Below are positions 28,491 through 38,568 of a DNA stretch of 45,096 nt, one piece after another. Source of the DNA: an uncultured Pseudomonadales bacterium (GTDB lineage Bacteria; Pseudomonadota; Gammaproteobacteria; Pseudomonadales; Azotimanducaceae); contig CALIKQ010000033.1 of NCBI GenBank assembly GCA_938017975.1, positions 1 to 45,096 on the forward strand, given 5' to 3'. How positions within the stretch are numbered: position 1 is the stretch's first letter; each line of letters starts with the position of its first letter. The position numbers and the translations under genes were made by a program. Under the pieces are notes generated by a model. It saw nothing but the letters and a program-made list of their open reading frames with translations. It was not told the DNA's origin and did no database searches.

Positions 28491-29494
28491 GTATTGCTCA
28501 AGGCCAGCAGACGGGCTTGTCTCTAATCGAGCTGATGATTTCGATGACCATTGGTGCTTTTGTCACAATCGGTGTCTTAAATCTTTTCAATGCGAACTCA
28601 GACACCTACAACGTGCTGCAAGCCCAGGCGCGGTTGCAGGAGAGCGCTAATTTTGGTCTTAACGTCATGTCTAGGGATTTAGAAAAGTCGGGGTACCGAG
28701 GCTGCTTCTCAAGCGGGGATGTCTACTTCACGATGGCCACCGAAGATGACATCCCAGCAGATTACGACATTCGTTACGGATTATCGGTATTTAATGGCGT
28801 CGGTGAGGATGACTGGACGACCTCGGCGACGACATTGCCGGCGGCGGTTTCCTCTGTTGCGACGGCAGAGACGGATGTTTTGGCGTTGAGGTATCTAGAT
28901 AATGATGAAGCCTATTTAGCGAGTGCTCTAACCCAAGGGTCCGAAGATGTTGTTGTGACCGTAGCCAGTGGCGCTTCGAGTTCCATTGCTACCAATGATT
29001 TGGCGTTGTTGCATGATTGTGAGAAAGCGACATTATTTAAGGTCACTGAGGCTACGAGTAGCAGTAGTACGACCGTGACCTTCGCGCACGCAATTGAAAG
29101 CGGTGGTAATGCGGTTTCGGGTTTGGCGCAAACCGGTGTTTTTGGCACCAACGCGGCAGTCTCGAGTATTGTTGGTCGTCATTACTATATTGCCCCTGGC
29201 GCATCGTCTAGAACGGGACTCGCAGATTTATCTCTCTACCGGAGGGACGCAGCCGGCGCCTCGGAATTGGTTGAGGGCATTGAGGATTTGCAGGTTTTGG
29301 TCGGCATCGACAGCGATGGTGATGGCGTCCCAAACCAATACTATGCCCCGGCAGCGAATCTTGATATGAGCCAGGCAGTGACGATCTTGCTTGAGATTAC
29401 CGCGAACAGTGTTGTCCCGGTGGGCTCCAGTGAGAGTGACGGATTACTGCGCCGGACCTACCGGCGAACTGTCCAAATTAGGAACGCTGGCTGA
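28487..29494 (+). CDS. pilW: Type IV minor pilin PilW
   Basis: A prepilin of about 335 residues, the PilW length. The leader ends QQTG|LSLIELMISMTIGAFVTIGV, and the helix continues with NVLQAQARLQESANFGLNVMSRDL, typical of PilW. The start is inferred as TTG 28487, which overlaps the pilV stop (TTGA), has AAGG upstream and gives a normal 10-residue leader. The frame is open further up inside pilV. A C-terminal DGDGVPNQYY-type acidic loop may bind calcium. Confidence 0.88.
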   Translation: MSIAQGQQTGLSLIELMISMTIGAFVTIGVLNLFNANSDTYNVLQAQARLQESANFGLNVMSRDLEKSGYRGCFSSGDVYFTMATEDDIPADYDIRYGLSVFNGVGEDDWTTSATTLPAAVSSVATAETDVLALRYLDNDEAYLASALTQGSEDVVVTVASGASSSIATNDLALLHDCEKATLFKVTEATSSSSTTVTFAHAIESGGNAVSGLAQTGVFGTNAAVSSIVGRHYYIAPGASSRTGLADLSLYRRDAAGASELVEGIEDLQVLVGIDSDGDGVPNQYYAPAANLDMSQAVTILLEITANSVVPVGSSESDGLLRRTYRRTVQIRNAG

Positions 29495-30033
29495 TGAAAA
29501 TACCTGGGCATCAAGACGGGATGGTGCTGGTTACTAGCCTAGTGATCCTGTTAATTTTGACCATGTTGGCATTGTCGGCGGTTCAGGGAACCAGTATCCA
29601 AGAGCTGATTGCGCGCAATCAGCGAGACAGCAACCTCGCTTTTAACGCGGCTGAAACAGCGCTTGTTGAAGCAGAGGCGGTCTTAAATGCAATGACATCG
29701 GCGACTTACGGCACCAGCAGTAGCAATAATCCAAAGATTTACGATGCTCGCTCGGCGGGTTCCTTTTTCGTCGTGACGGAAGATCCCTGGGCCAGTGATT
29801 ATAGAAATGAACTACAGGCTTTTACCAAGGGGGTAACAACACAATCACCGCCTCTCTACATCATTGAGCATATAAGCACCGTGGTTTCCGATGAAGATCG
29901 GCTCAATTTGGACAACATTGGACAGAATCCGAATACTTGTTGTACACAGATGTTTAGGATTACGGCGCGCGGGCTCGGCGGTACAGACTCTGCAAAGGTA
30001 ATCCTGCAAAGCACCTACGGGAAGCGTTTCTGA
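29494..30033 (+). CDS. pilX: Type IV pilus minor pilin PilX
   Basis: A 179-residue PilX family protein. The N-terminus DGMVLVTSLVILLILTMLAL then SAVQGTSIQELIARN and AFNAAETALVEAE is diagnostic. PilX proteins have a non-standard processing site and this one keeps the hydrophobic start with no Glu5. CC in NTCCTQMF may form disulfides. Its ATG overlaps the pilW TGA by one base. It is thought to link PilY1 to the pilin complex. Confidence 0.9.
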   Translation: MKIPGHQDGMVLVTSLVILLILTMLALSAVQGTSIQELIARNQRDSNLAFNAAETALVEAEAVLNAMTSATYGTSSSNNPKIYDARSAGSFFVVTEDPWASDYRNELQAFTKGVTTQSPPLYIIEHISTVVSDEDRLNLDNIGQNPNTCCTQMFRITARGLGGTDSAKVILQSTYGKRF

Positions 30034-30057
30034 TGCACTACGCAGGGGAAAACTGCT

Positions 30058-33000
30058 ATGAGAAGTTTTAACTCACTCATCCTGAGATTACATAGGTATT
30101 TTGATTTAGGAGCAGGCAGCGGTGTGCGAAGAATGGGTCTGAAGTTCTCGACTATCAGAAAATTTGGGTTCGGCTACTTCGTGTCAACATTGGCCGTTTT
30201 GATTGGGGTCTCACCGATGGCCTACGGACTTAAAGAAGTCGTGAGCGTGCGGCTTGACCCGTCAACCATCGCACCTGGAGAGGCCTTTTCAATTTATGTC
30301 ACTGCCGAGTACGATAGTAGTAATTCAGGCGGTAAAACTGATGATGTATACGCGACAACTCAGTACACCTTAAATGGCACTTCAGCCTGTATTAATAACG
30401 ATGATGCGACTCTCGGCGCGACTCAAGTCGAATACGGCCCCTATTTGGTGACATCGCCCTCTGATTTGAGTGACGGTAGTTACTTGATCAGTGTCGATAT
30501 TTTCTCAAAAAATAATTGTGCTAATTCCGGGCAGTCATCCGCTTCCACCGGTCCTGCTAGTGCAACATTAACCGTTTCCGGGACCAATGATGCGCCGATT
30601 GTCGTAGACGACGCCGCTTCGGTTGATGAGGATGGGTCTGTAGCGATTGATGTGTTGGCCAATGATAGTGACTCTGATGGAGCCTTGGACGCAACGTCGG
30701 TCACAGTCACGATTGATCCCTCCAATGGAAGCGTGACGGTTAATGCCTTAACCGGTGTCGTGACTTACTCTGGAGATGCCAATTTTGTCGGTAGCGATGT
30801 GTTCAACTACACGGTAGCCGATGACGCGGGCGCAGTTTCTAGCGCTGCAACGGTGACAGTGACTGTGGGCGGGGTTAACGACCCCCCAACCCTGACCGGG
30901 GATCGTGCCGGCACAATCCTAAAAGGTGGCTCGTATACGCTCACAACGGCCGACCTTTTTTATCAAGACATTGATGATGGCGATGCGAACATCACATTCT
31001 CTGCAAGTAGCATCACAAATGGCACCCTGCTTTTGTCCGGTCTGAGCGTAACCAGCTTTACTGCTGCAGAATTGAGTGGCGGCGCGGTGGTTTTTGAGCA
31101 CGATGACTCTACGAGTAGCACGGGATCTTTCTCGGTAACTGTTGAAGATGGTAATGAAGACAGCTCAGCGCCAACGCCTGCAACCGTGACGCTGACGGTC
31201 ATCACCGCCGATGCCGCTTATTCTGAAGTCACAGATCTTTTTGATTTGTCGGATGAACCTCTCGAGTTGGTCACGCCTTCATCGCCCAACGTAGTCGTGC
31301 TTCAAGATACGTCCTCGAGTCTCAATTCTGACATCATGACCGAGGCGCTAAATGGTTACTATCCCGATCCCTCGGCGCCTACTCGGCCTTGGAACAATAT
31401 TTATGGGAGTGGGCCATCGCCTGCTAAACAGGCCGATAAAGAATCCGATACGCCAGGGTCGGGGTTCTGGCGGCTCAGAAATAAAGATTACAACAGGATT
31501 TATTACAACCCAGAGCTGAGGTACTCGGCTTGGGCTGAATGCTCTGGTGCGGGTGCGCCGAGCGGTTGTTTGAGCACGGTCACCCCTGATGCCAGCCTTT
31601 ATTATTACTATGTTTGGAAAGACACGACCGATGAGGCTTGTCCGACCAACAATGTGGGTGTTGTTGACCCAACTCCGTCGCCGCTTGCCGACCCGATTGA
31701 TGCTTGCTCTGAGGGGAGATTGGTTGCGATAAAGAGTGAAACGGGCACAGCGGGAACAGCAGAGGCGCTCTCTGATCTGACGGCTTTTTCAGCCGAGAGT
31801 TTTGACGATGGTAATGAACGTTACCCTAGATTTCCGCTTCGCGAGGATTGTGCCGATCCTGGCTTTTGCACGCTTGCCGAGGAACAGGCTAATTTTTTGA
31901 ACTATTACACTTGGTATCGAACTCGGGGCACATCGATGAAAGCCTCCCTAGGAGCTGTGATCAGCGAAGCAGATACCAATCTCAGGATTGGGTTTGCGGG
32001 TTCAAATGGTGTCAATGACAATGTGCCGCTTGATAGCTTAGGTGCTTCAGGCCATAAGACAGCGCTCCTGGGCGGGCTTTACTCGCGGAGCTTTCAAGGT
32101 AATTCTAATTTTTTTGGTTCTTTTGCAAAAGCCGGCGAGTATTTAGAGTGTGAGGGCCAAAACATCTTTTATGGGCCCTCAAGCTCGCCTGGTGATGCCC
32201 AATGCCCGGCGCTCGCGCCGCCCCAAGGCACCTGTCAGCAAAACTATATCTTGCTGATTACAGATGGCGGGATGGAGGGTTACAACAGCAATCTAGGGAA
32301 CCAATCCCCCGGAGATGCCGATGCCAATAATGATACCAATTTTGATGGCGAAATTTTTGCTGGAGCGAAACCCTCAGAATTAGGGGATGCAACACTGGCA
32401 GATATCGCAATGCATTATTACGAGCGCGACCTATTTCCCGATGCGGATATGGTCAACGATGTAGTCCCTTTGCAGCGAGATCTTGATTTAGCGCCGAGCG
32501 GAAGTTTTGCCAGCAATGTGATGCATCAGCATGTCAAAACCTTTGCCGTTGCCTTTGGGATTGACAGCGGTTTGGTTGATCCGCCAACAAGCTATGCAAC
32601 CGGTTCCTACGATTGGGGTTCAACAGCTTCAACGGATCAAGAACTCGCTGATTTTTTAATCAAAGATTTACACCATGCGGCGACCAATGGTCGGGGCGCC
32701 TATCTAGATGCTCAGAACCCAGCGGCGTTAACGGCCGCGCTTGAAGCTGCGTTTAATGAGTTTAGTGCAGGTTTGGGTGCCGGCAGTGCCGTAAGTTTTA
32801 ATTCTCAAGAGATATCAAATGGGGTGGTGCTATTCCGATCCTTTTACAACTTGCTTGAGAATACGGGTGATGTCATCGCTTCAACGCTCAATGCTGATCT
32901 GACCGTTGGTGAGCAGCTTTGGAGCACGGCCGCCCAACTGGATGTTCAGTTAGGCGCGGGTGGCTCCGGTCGACAAATCGTGACGTTTGATCCAGGCAAT

Positions 33001-35106
33001 AACCGAGGGCAGGCTTTTGCGCTTGGCACTTTAACGACAGCTCAGAAGCAGTCCCTGGGATGGATCGACTCGAGTTCGGATGCTGAGGTAACGCTTAAAA
33101 TCGATTACTTGCGAGGCAGTTCTGCTAATGAGGCGCCTGCTGGCGACTACCGAGCCCGGCCAGCGGTCAATGGTCGTTTGGGCGATATCATCAACTCATC
33201 TCCTGTGTTCGTTGGGCCGCCAGAGCAGTTATTTCGGGGTGGTAGTGCTTACCCTTCGGGATCGAACAGTTATTCAGCGTTTCAGGATGCTCAAAAATCG
33301 AGGCCAGACCGACTCTACGTCTCAGCCAATGATGGAATGCTACACAGTATTGATCCAGAGACAGGAGACGAGAAATTTGCGTTTGTGCCGGATGCGACGT
33401 TGGTTAACGGTGATAACGTCAATATCGCTGAGCTGTTATCGACAGGTTATTCACACCAATATATTTTGGACGCGACCCCGGTCGTTGATGATCTTTTTAT
33501 GTATGCAAAAGGTGATTCAAGTAAAAGTTGGGTCACTGTGCTGGTCGGCGCTTATGGAGCAGGCGGCAAAGGGTTATTTGCTCTGGACGTCACCAACCCT
33601 GTCATCACTGAAGCGAACGCAAACCAGCAAATGCTATGGGAATTTACCAATGAGGATGACACCTATCCTTTAGACGATTCTGGAAATCCGCTGCTGTCGA
33701 GCGGGGCTCAGAGGCTCGATGGAGCGGGCAATCCGATAAAAGACCTCGGGCTTACGATCGATGAGCCAATCTTGGCGCTCAGTAACGTGGTCACATCGAG
33801 TTCGGACACAAATTTAGAATGGATCACGCTGGTGAGTAATGGCACCAACAGCACCTCCGGCGTAGCGAAGTTATTTGCCCTGTTTGTCGATAGAGGCACG
33901 GACGGCACCTGGTGTCACCCAGACGCAATTTATGACACCGCTACCGATGGATCCTCGGGTTTGCGAGGATCCTGTGATTCCGGTCAATATGACTTTATCA
34001 AGATTGATACGGGCGAGGGCGCTTTTTTGAATGGGGGTGGTCTATATCCGAATGGATTAGGTTCACCCAGAGCCATCGATGCAGATTTAGATGGTACCGC
34101 CGATTATGTTTACGCTGGTGATGTGCAGGGCAATTTGTTTAGGTTCGATCTTTGCAGGGCTGATTTAGCGTCTTATGAAGACTATGACAACGGCAGTGCA
34201 GTGAAGCCAAGTAATATGAAGAGCGCTATGGAATATACCGGGGGTGATGGTAGCTGCAAGAAAGGGGTTGATGTCTACAAAAATTGGATCAGCACCAAAA
34301 TTTTTGAGGCATCCTACACGAGCGACGGGACAACCACCGCTCAACCTATATTGAACAAACCTGTTTTGGTGCCATCACCAACAGGCGGAGGGTACATCGT
34401 CATCGTGGGAACTGGGCGCTACATAGTCAACGGCGACCGATCTGATACCAACATACAGAGCATGTACGGGATTTGGGACCGGTTAGGCGCCGACGTTGTG
34501 ACAAAGTCGAAATTAATTCAGCAAAAGTACACCAATATTTGTGAGAGCGATGCATCCAGTTGCGGGCGAACGCTTTCCGATTGTCCGGTGAATTTAGGGG
34601 CTGCGTTCGACGCTTCAGAGGAGGGGACATCGACTTGTCCGCAAAGCCAAGACGTGGATGCTGTCTTAGGTTGGTTTAATGATTTGAACGTGGCTCAGGA
34701 CAGCACGGGCACGATACCTGCGTCGCCAGGAGAAAGAGCCGTGAGGAATTTTCAAGTCCGGGGCGGGTTGGGTTTTGTGAATTCCGTGATTCCGACAATC
34801 AGTAATGCCTGTTCTGCTTCGGCCGGTGGCTTCGGGCTGGCATTCTGCCCTCAGACCGGCGGTGCGGACTGTATTGATTCGGGTGTTTTTGACATCAATA
34901 ACGATGGCGCCTTTGACTCCGGTGATCTCATCAATAGCTATGTTGTTTCCGGTACCGTTTTTGAAGATTCAGCGCCGACTGATGCGGCATTTGTTGGTGA
35001 AAACCGAGTGACGCAATTGACGGACCGGACGCTCGATATCGTTCGAACGAATACCGCCTCTACCGTCAATACTGGGCGATTGTCTTGGCGTAGGCTCAAT
35101 TTTTAG
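30058..35106 (+). CDS. pilY1: Type IV pilus tip adhesin/assembly protein PilY1, with extra Ig/cadherin-like modules
   Basis: A 1682-residue exported protein, far longer than Pseudomonas PilY1 (about 1160). The signal peptide lies around 34-57; ATG 30133 (M26) would give a shorter one, but 30058 has the better ribosome-binding site. Order: an Ig-like region (60-170); a cadherin-like repeat NDAPIVVDDAASVDEDGSVA (about 174-268); a second NDPP module (about 272-385); a VWA-like domain with a DxSxS motif LQDTSSSL (about 413); and the PilY1 C-terminal beta-propeller from about 1080. The propeller's calcium loop is DADLDGTADYVYAGD (Asp1341, 1343, 1345 and 1349), followed by GNLFRFDL. A second EF-hand/dockerin-like loop is DINNDGAFD (1612-1620). 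Roles in surface adhesion and control of retraction follow from the family. Confidence 0.92.
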   Translation: MRSFNSLILRLHRYFDLGAGSGVRRMGLKFSTIRKFGFGYFVSTLAVLIGVSPMAYGLKEVVSVRLDPSTIAPGEAFSIYVTAEYDSSNSGGKTDDVYATTQYTLNGTSACINNDDATLGATQVEYGPYLVTSPSDLSDGSYLISVDIFSKNNCANSGQSSASTGPASATLTVSGTNDAPIVVDDAASVDEDGSVAIDVLANDSDSDGALDATSVTVTIDPSNGSVTVNALTGVVTYSGDANFVGSDVFNYTVADDAGAVSSAATVTVTVGGVNDPPTLTGDRAGTILKGGSYTLTTADLFYQDIDDGDANITFSASSITNGTLLLSGLSVTSFTAAELSGGAVVFEHDDSTSSTGSFSVTVEDGNEDSSAPTPATVTLTVITADAAYSEVTDLFDLSDEPLELVTPSSPNVVVLQDTSSSLNSDIMTEALNGYYPDPSAPTRPWNNIYGSGPSPAKQADKESDTPGSGFWRLRNKDYNRIYYNPELRYSAWAECSGAGAPSGCLSTVTPDASLYYYYVWKDTTDEACPTNNVGVVDPTPSPLADPIDACSEGRLVAIKSETGTAGTAEALSDLTAFSAESFDDGNERYPRFPLREDCADPGFCTLAEEQANFLNYYTWYRTRGTSMKASLGAVISEADTNLRIGFAGSNGVNDNVPLDSLGASGHKTALLGGLYSRSFQGNSNFFGSFAKAGEYLECEGQNIFYGPSSSPGDAQCPALAPPQGTCQQNYILLITDGGMEGYNSNLGNQSPGDADANNDTNFDGEIFAGAKPSELGDATLADIAMHYYERDLFPDADMVNDVVPLQRDLDLAPSGSFASNVMHQHVKTFAVAFGIDSGLVDPPTSYATGSYDWGSTASTDQELADFLIKDLHHAATNGRGAYLDAQNPAALTAALEAAFNEFSAGLGAGSAVSFNSQEISNGVVLFRSFYNLLENTGDVIASTLNADLTVGEQLWSTAAQLDVQLGAGGSGRQIVTFDPGNNRGQAFALGTLTTAQKQSLGWIDSSSDAEVTLKIDYLRGSSANEAPAGDYRARPAVNGRLGDIINSSPVFVGPPEQLFRGGSAYPSGSNSYSAFQDAQKSRPDRLYVSANDGMLHSIDPETGDEKFAFVPDATLVNGDNVNIAELLSTGYSHQYILDATPVVDDLFMYAKGDSSKSWVTVLVGAYGAGGKGLFALDVTNPVITEANANQQMLWEFTNEDDTYPLDDSGNPLLSSGAQRLDGAGNPIKDLGLTIDEPILALSNVVTSSSDTNLEWITLVSNGTNSTSGVAKLFALFVDRGTDGTWCHPDAIYDTATDGSSGLRGSCDSGQYDFIKIDTGEGAFLNGGGLYPNGLGSPRAIDADLDGTADYVYAGDVQGNLFRFDLCRADLASYEDYDNGSAVKPSNMKSAMEYTGGDGSCKKGVDVYKNWISTKIFEASYTSDGTTTAQPILNKPVLVPSPTGGGYIVIVGTGRYIVNGDRSDTNIQSMYGIWDRLGADVVTKSKLIQQKYTNICESDASSCGRTLSDCPVNLGAAFDASEEGTSTCPQSQDVDAVLGWFNDLNVAQDSTGTIPASPGERAVRNFQVRGGLGFVNSVIPTISNACSASAGGFGLAFCPQTGGADCIDSGVFDINNDGAFDSGDLINSYVVSGTVFEDSAPTDAAFVGENRVTQLTDRTLDIVRTNTASTVNTGRLSWRRLNF

Positions 35107-35153
35107 TTGGTTGCTGCATTGCCGCAGACGCGGTAATCGACCAAAGCTACCTC

Positions 35154-35837
35154 TCAGCAGCGCTTAGCCGATTGATTGGATGTCGCGCGCTTCTTTGAGG
35201 CGCTTGCATTGATGCGCCCCTCCAACCTCGTTCGTCCCTGTCGATTAATCACAACTTTGCGGGCAGTTCCCGATGCGCCTGCTGCTATGCAAATAACAAA
35301 GTGACCATTTTGCGAGCGGGTCCCTCCCAGCGGTGTAAAGTGAATGTAGGGTTTGCGTCGAAAGGACCGCCAATGAATGACTCCAAGAGGAGCGGGAAGC
35401 TCTGAGGTAAGTAGGATCTTGTCTGTATCATCGAGGCGGCCAATGGGAGCCTGATCGACAAATAGGGTTAAGGCACGACGCCATGGCTTTTGGCAGATGG
35501 CAGCCTCAAGCTGACAGAGGGTAATCGATTGTTGATGAACCAATGCTTGAAACCGACTGTAATGCAATAGGCTAATCAGGTGATTCGTCAACGTGATGGC
35601 TCTGTTGTCCTCAATGAATGACCTGAGTTGTGGCTGAACGTAGAGCGCGCCACCAGTGATTAAAAGTATCACCACGCAGAGTTCGATTAGAGACGCGCCA
35701 GTGATAGGCGATTTCCCGCGCCTTTCTGTGTGGATTTTGAGCTGCCTCTTGGGAAAATATTTACTGGGCAGGACGTTGCAGATCGAGGACCGAAGAGGCG
35801 GGAATGAGGCACAAGTTGAAATTCGGCAGGAACACAT
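35154..35837 (-). CDS. FimT/GspH-like prepilin, detached from the pilin operon
   Basis: A prepilin of up to 227 residues on the strand opposite pilY1. The cleavage site is ITG|ASLIELCVVILLITGGALYV, with Glu5 and a Cys in the helix, followed by ITLTNHLISLLHYSRFQALVHQ and a GspH-type fold with two internal Cys (CQLEAAIC). The C-terminal tail is very basic (RTRLEGRINASASKKRATSN). The only ATG in frame is 35837, with no good ribosome-binding site, so the 47-residue leader is doubtful. It may assist pilus initiation like FimT or act in DNA uptake; FimT has been linked to DNA binding through basic C-terminal residues. Confidence 0.72.
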   Translation of the reverse strand: MCSCRISTCASFPPLRSSICNVLPSKYFPKRQLKIHTERRGKSPITGASLIELCVVILLITGGALYVQPQLRSFIEDNRAITLTNHLISLLHYSRFQALVHQQSITLCQLEAAICQKPWRRALTLFVDQAPIGRLDDTDKILLTSELPAPLGVIHWRSFRRKPYIHFTPLGGTRSQNGHFVICIAAGASGTARKVVINRQGRTRLEGRINASASKKRATSNQSAKRC

Positions 35838-35969
35838 GCCAGTAGGATGACCGATGCTTGAGAGATGGTCGTCAGACTTTGACGCCCCAGTGCCCGCGAA
35901 ATCGTTGAGAAGTTCGACAGTAGAGACCGGGACTCTGGCGCTTGGATTCGCTGAGTTCCTTGTTGAGCG

Positions 35970-36812
35970 TTAACCAAAAATGCCGAGGGAAAGCACGTTC
36001 AGCCAAGATTTCTGCGATTTTTTAACGGAGCGATCAGCTTGGAAAGCGCCGTTTCCATCCAAGGTTCGGTGATTGGGGTAGTTTGTTCGCAGTACCCGCA
36101 ACGAATTTTCAGCCAGGGTGGGCTGATCGAGTAAACGATAGGCCTCGACCATAATGGCCAGAGCATCAGGAACAGCGACGGTGCCTTGGAAATTTTCAAC
36201 GACGTATCGGCCGCGATTTGCGGCTGCCATAAAAGCGCCTCGATAAATGTAGTACCGCGCTGCGTGCAGTTCAGACTCGGCGAGTAGGTTTTTTAAATAA
36301 CGCATCCGCTTTTGAGCATCTGGCGCATACTCGCTGCTGGGGAAGCGACGAAGCAGTCTTGAGAAATCATCGAAGGACTCTCGCGCAGCGCCTGGATCTC
36401 TTTTTGAAGGATCGAGCGGAAAAATCTTGGCCAGAAAGTTTTCGTCTTCCTCAAAGGAGGCTAAACCCCTCAAGTAGTAGGCGTAATCTACATTGGGGTG
36501 GTTGCTATGGAGGCGGATAAAACGGTCGGCGGCAGCGCGCGCGGCCTCAGACTGGGCGCTCTTGTAGTAGGCATAAATGATTTCAAGCTGAGCCTGCTCT
36601 GCATAACGGCCAAATGGAAATCGGCTCTCGAGCGCCTGCAATCTTGTCACAGCATCTTTGTAGTTACCTGCCGCCATACCACTTTGCGCCGCGCGGTAGA
36701 GAACCAGTTCCGACGCCTCCTCAGAGTCGTCAGTATCTTTAGCGCAGCCAGCCAGCAGTGTAGCGATCAGCAAGAGCATGAGCGCAAAGACGTTGGGTTG
36801 GTTGTTGTTCAA
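35970..36812 (-). CDS. bamD: Outer membrane assembly lipoprotein BamD
   Basis: An essential subunit of the BAM complex that folds beta-barrel proteins. The lipobox is LLAGC, with Cys at position 23 from the chosen start. The TPR repeats begin [20 protein letters not shown], and [12 protein letters not shown] and the [21 protein letters not shown] block are typical. The frame opens at ATG 36860, but a TTG at 36810-36812 has GGAG six bases upstream and gives a normal 22-residue leader ([20 protein letters not shown]); ATG 36779 is another option. It is divergent from rluD across 84 bases, the usual arrangement. It is a substrate of LspA. Confidence 0.92.
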   Translation of the reverse strand: MNNNQPNVFALMLLLIATLLAGCAKDTDDSEEASELVLYRAAQSGMAAGNYKDAVTRLQALESRFPFGRYAEQAQLEIIYAYYKSAQSEAARAAADRFIRLHSNHPNVDYAYYLRGLASFEEDENFLAKIFPLDPSKRDPGAARESFDDFSRLLRRFPSSEYAPDAQKRMRYLKNLLAESELHAARYYIYRGAFMAAANRGRYVVENFQGTVAVPDALAIMVEAYRLLDQPTLAENSLRVLRTNYPNHRTLDGNGAFQADRSVKKSQKSWLNVLSLGIFG

Positions 36813-36896
36813 AGAAAACTCCAAACGCGTTGATGCTTGAAAAGTGAGGTATTTAACCATAGCCTCACGGTTCTCCCAAGCACAGTTGTGGCCTCC

Positions 36897-37823
36897 ATGA
36901 CCGACCGTTTGATCAGAACTGCGATTTTGCCGACATCCGCAGGTATTGAGCGAGTGGATCAGGCCGCCGCCAAACTGTTTCCCGAGTTTTCAAGAGCTCA
37001 GATTCAATCGTGGATACGGTCTGGTGAGCTTTTGATCGATGGCCAAGTCGCAAAGCCCAAGGATAAAACAACACCCGGCGCTCGATTAGAGATTGACGCG
37101 CACTTAACAGTCGAGGGGGATCGAGCGGAGGATATTCCGCTTGAGGTTTGCTTTGAAGACGACGCGGTTTTGATTGTGAATAAACCTCCTGGAATGGTGG
37201 TTCACCCGGGGGCAGGAAATCCCTCGGGCACCTTGATGAATGCTTTAATGCATTACGCGCCAAAGACACAGCGGTTACCACGCGCGGGTATTATTCATCG
37301 TCTAGACAAAGATACTTCTGGACTGTTGATGGTGGCTAAAACCCTATCAGCGATGACGCATATGAGTCGTCAGTTGGCCAAGCGAACCATTAAACGCGAA
37401 TACGAGGCGATTGTTTTTGGGGCGCCGCCGGTCAAAGGGAGCGTTGATGAACCAATTGGGCGTCATCCGACCCAGCGCACGCGTATGGCAGTGAGAAATG
37501 AGGGCCGACCCGCGACGACGAACTTTTGGCGTCTTGAGGCGAAGGGTGGGCTGTCTTTCATGAAATTTTCCTTGGTTACCGGGCGAACGCACCAGATCAG
37601 AGTTCATATGGAACATCTTGGCCACCCTTTGGTGGGAGACCCAGTCTATCGAAAGCGACGGGGTCCACCGGTGCCGGAGCTGCCCAAGCTCTCGCGCCAG
37701 GCCTTGCACGCCCGCCGAATTGAACTGATCCATCCCGTGACCAATGAGGCGGTTTCGACAGAGGTGGCTGCCCCCGAGGATTTTCAGGCCCTGTTAGCTT
37801 GGTTTAGAGCCCGCGATGATTGA
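36897..37823 (+). CDS. rluD: 23S rRNA pseudouridine synthase RluD
   Basis: A 308-residue enzyme that makes pseudouridines in helix 69 of 23S rRNA (E. coli 1911, 1915 and 1917). The N-terminal S4-like domain shows [22 protein letters not shown]. The catalytic motif is [18 protein letters not shown], with Asp137. [21 protein letters not shown] is the second signature. ATG 36897 gives the family N-terminus (MTDRLIR); the upstream frame from 36837 would enter the bamD control region. It overlaps pgeF by 8 bases. Confidence 0.95.
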   Translation: MTDRLIRTAILPTSAGIERVDQAAAKLFPEFSRAQIQSWIRSGELLIDGQVAKPKDKTTPGARLEIDAHLTVEGDRAEDIPLEVCFEDDAVLIVNKPPGMVVHPGAGNPSGTLMNALMHYAPKTQRLPRAGIIHRLDKDTSGLLMVAKTLSAMTHMSRQLAKRTIKREYEAIVFGAPPVKGSVDEPIGRHPTQRTRMAVRNEGRPATTNFWRLEAKGGLSFMKFSLVTGRTHQIRVHMEHLGHPLVGDPVYRKRRGPPVPELPKLSRQALHARRIELIHPVTNEAVSTEVAAPEDFQALLAWFRARDD

Positions 37824-38568
37824 TCAACGCACAGATTTTCACGCGCTCTTCGGTTTGCCCAGTCAAGGGGTCAGTGCCCTGTGTACGACGCGCTGGCTTC
37901 GACCAAAGATGCAGCGGGTATCGTTGCAAGCGAATCAAGACTTCAATCTTGCGGTCCATGCCAGCGATGATCCACAGCGAGTTTTGATCAATCGCGCGCT
38001 ACTGTTGCAGCAATTTGATCTGCCAGCAGAGCCGCTTTGGCTGGATCAAGTTCATGGCACGCAAATTCATCGAGTGGTTGAATCCAAGAGTTCATCGTCT
38101 CCGCCTGTTGCCGATGGCGCTACAACAAGATTGCAGAACCAGGTGCTTGCGGTTTTGACGGCTGATTGCCTTCCTCTTATTTTGGCGACGAAGGACGGCG
38201 CTCAAGTAGCCGTTGTGCATGTTGGCTGGAGAGGCCTTGCTTCGGGGATCATCGGTGTTGCGGTGGATTGTTTTAATGGGGCACCGCTGGTGGCTTGGAT
38301 TGGACCCGGAATCGGGCCTTGTCATTTTGAGGTTGGTCCAGAACTGAAGGAAAAATTCCCGTCAGATTTGTTCGCAGCAGGGCGACCCCCTGATAGGGTT
38401 CTGCTCGATCTTCCCCAAGCTGCGCAACGTGATTTAGCTTCTGCCGGTGTTAGCGAGATCAAAATGTCTGGAGTCTGCACAGTTTGCTCGGTCAACGACT
38501 TTTACTCGTACCGGCAAGAGGGGGTAACCGGGCGTTTTGCCACTCTGGTTTGGCGAGAAAGCCGCTAA
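37816..38568 (+). CDS. pgeF: Peptidoglycan editing factor PgeF (YfiH family, laccase-domain)
   Basis: A 250-residue cytoplasmic protein of the YfiH family, which removes wrongly incorporated serine from UDP-MurNAc precursors; homologues were earlier called polyphenol oxidases. The motifs are NLAVHASDDPQRV, LDQVHGTQI, VLTADCLPLIL (Cys) and VAVVHVGWRGLASGI, then IGPGIGPCHFEVG (Cys and His), which together form the metal/active site. Its ATG lies within the last codons of rluD. Its TAA overlaps the stop of the opposite DUF4124 gene by 4 bases. clpB, often next, is absent. Confidence 0.93.
   Translation: MIDQRTDFHALFGLPSQGVSALCTTRWLRPKMQRVSLQANQDFNLAVHASDDPQRVLINRALLLQQFDLPAEPLWLDQVHGTQIHRVVESKSSSSPPVADGATTRLQNQVLAVLTADCLPLILATKDGAQVAVVHVGWRGLASGIIGVAVDCFNGAPLVAWIGPGIGPCHFEVGPELKEKFPSDLFAAGRPPDRVLLDLPQAAQRDLASAGVSEIKMSGVCTVCSVNDFYSYRQEGVTGRFATLVWRESR

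Noticed and set aside
33128-33673. 181-codon frame inside pilY1
   Set aside because: Same strand, different frame, inside the propeller-coding region of PilY1; no ribosome-binding site or family.
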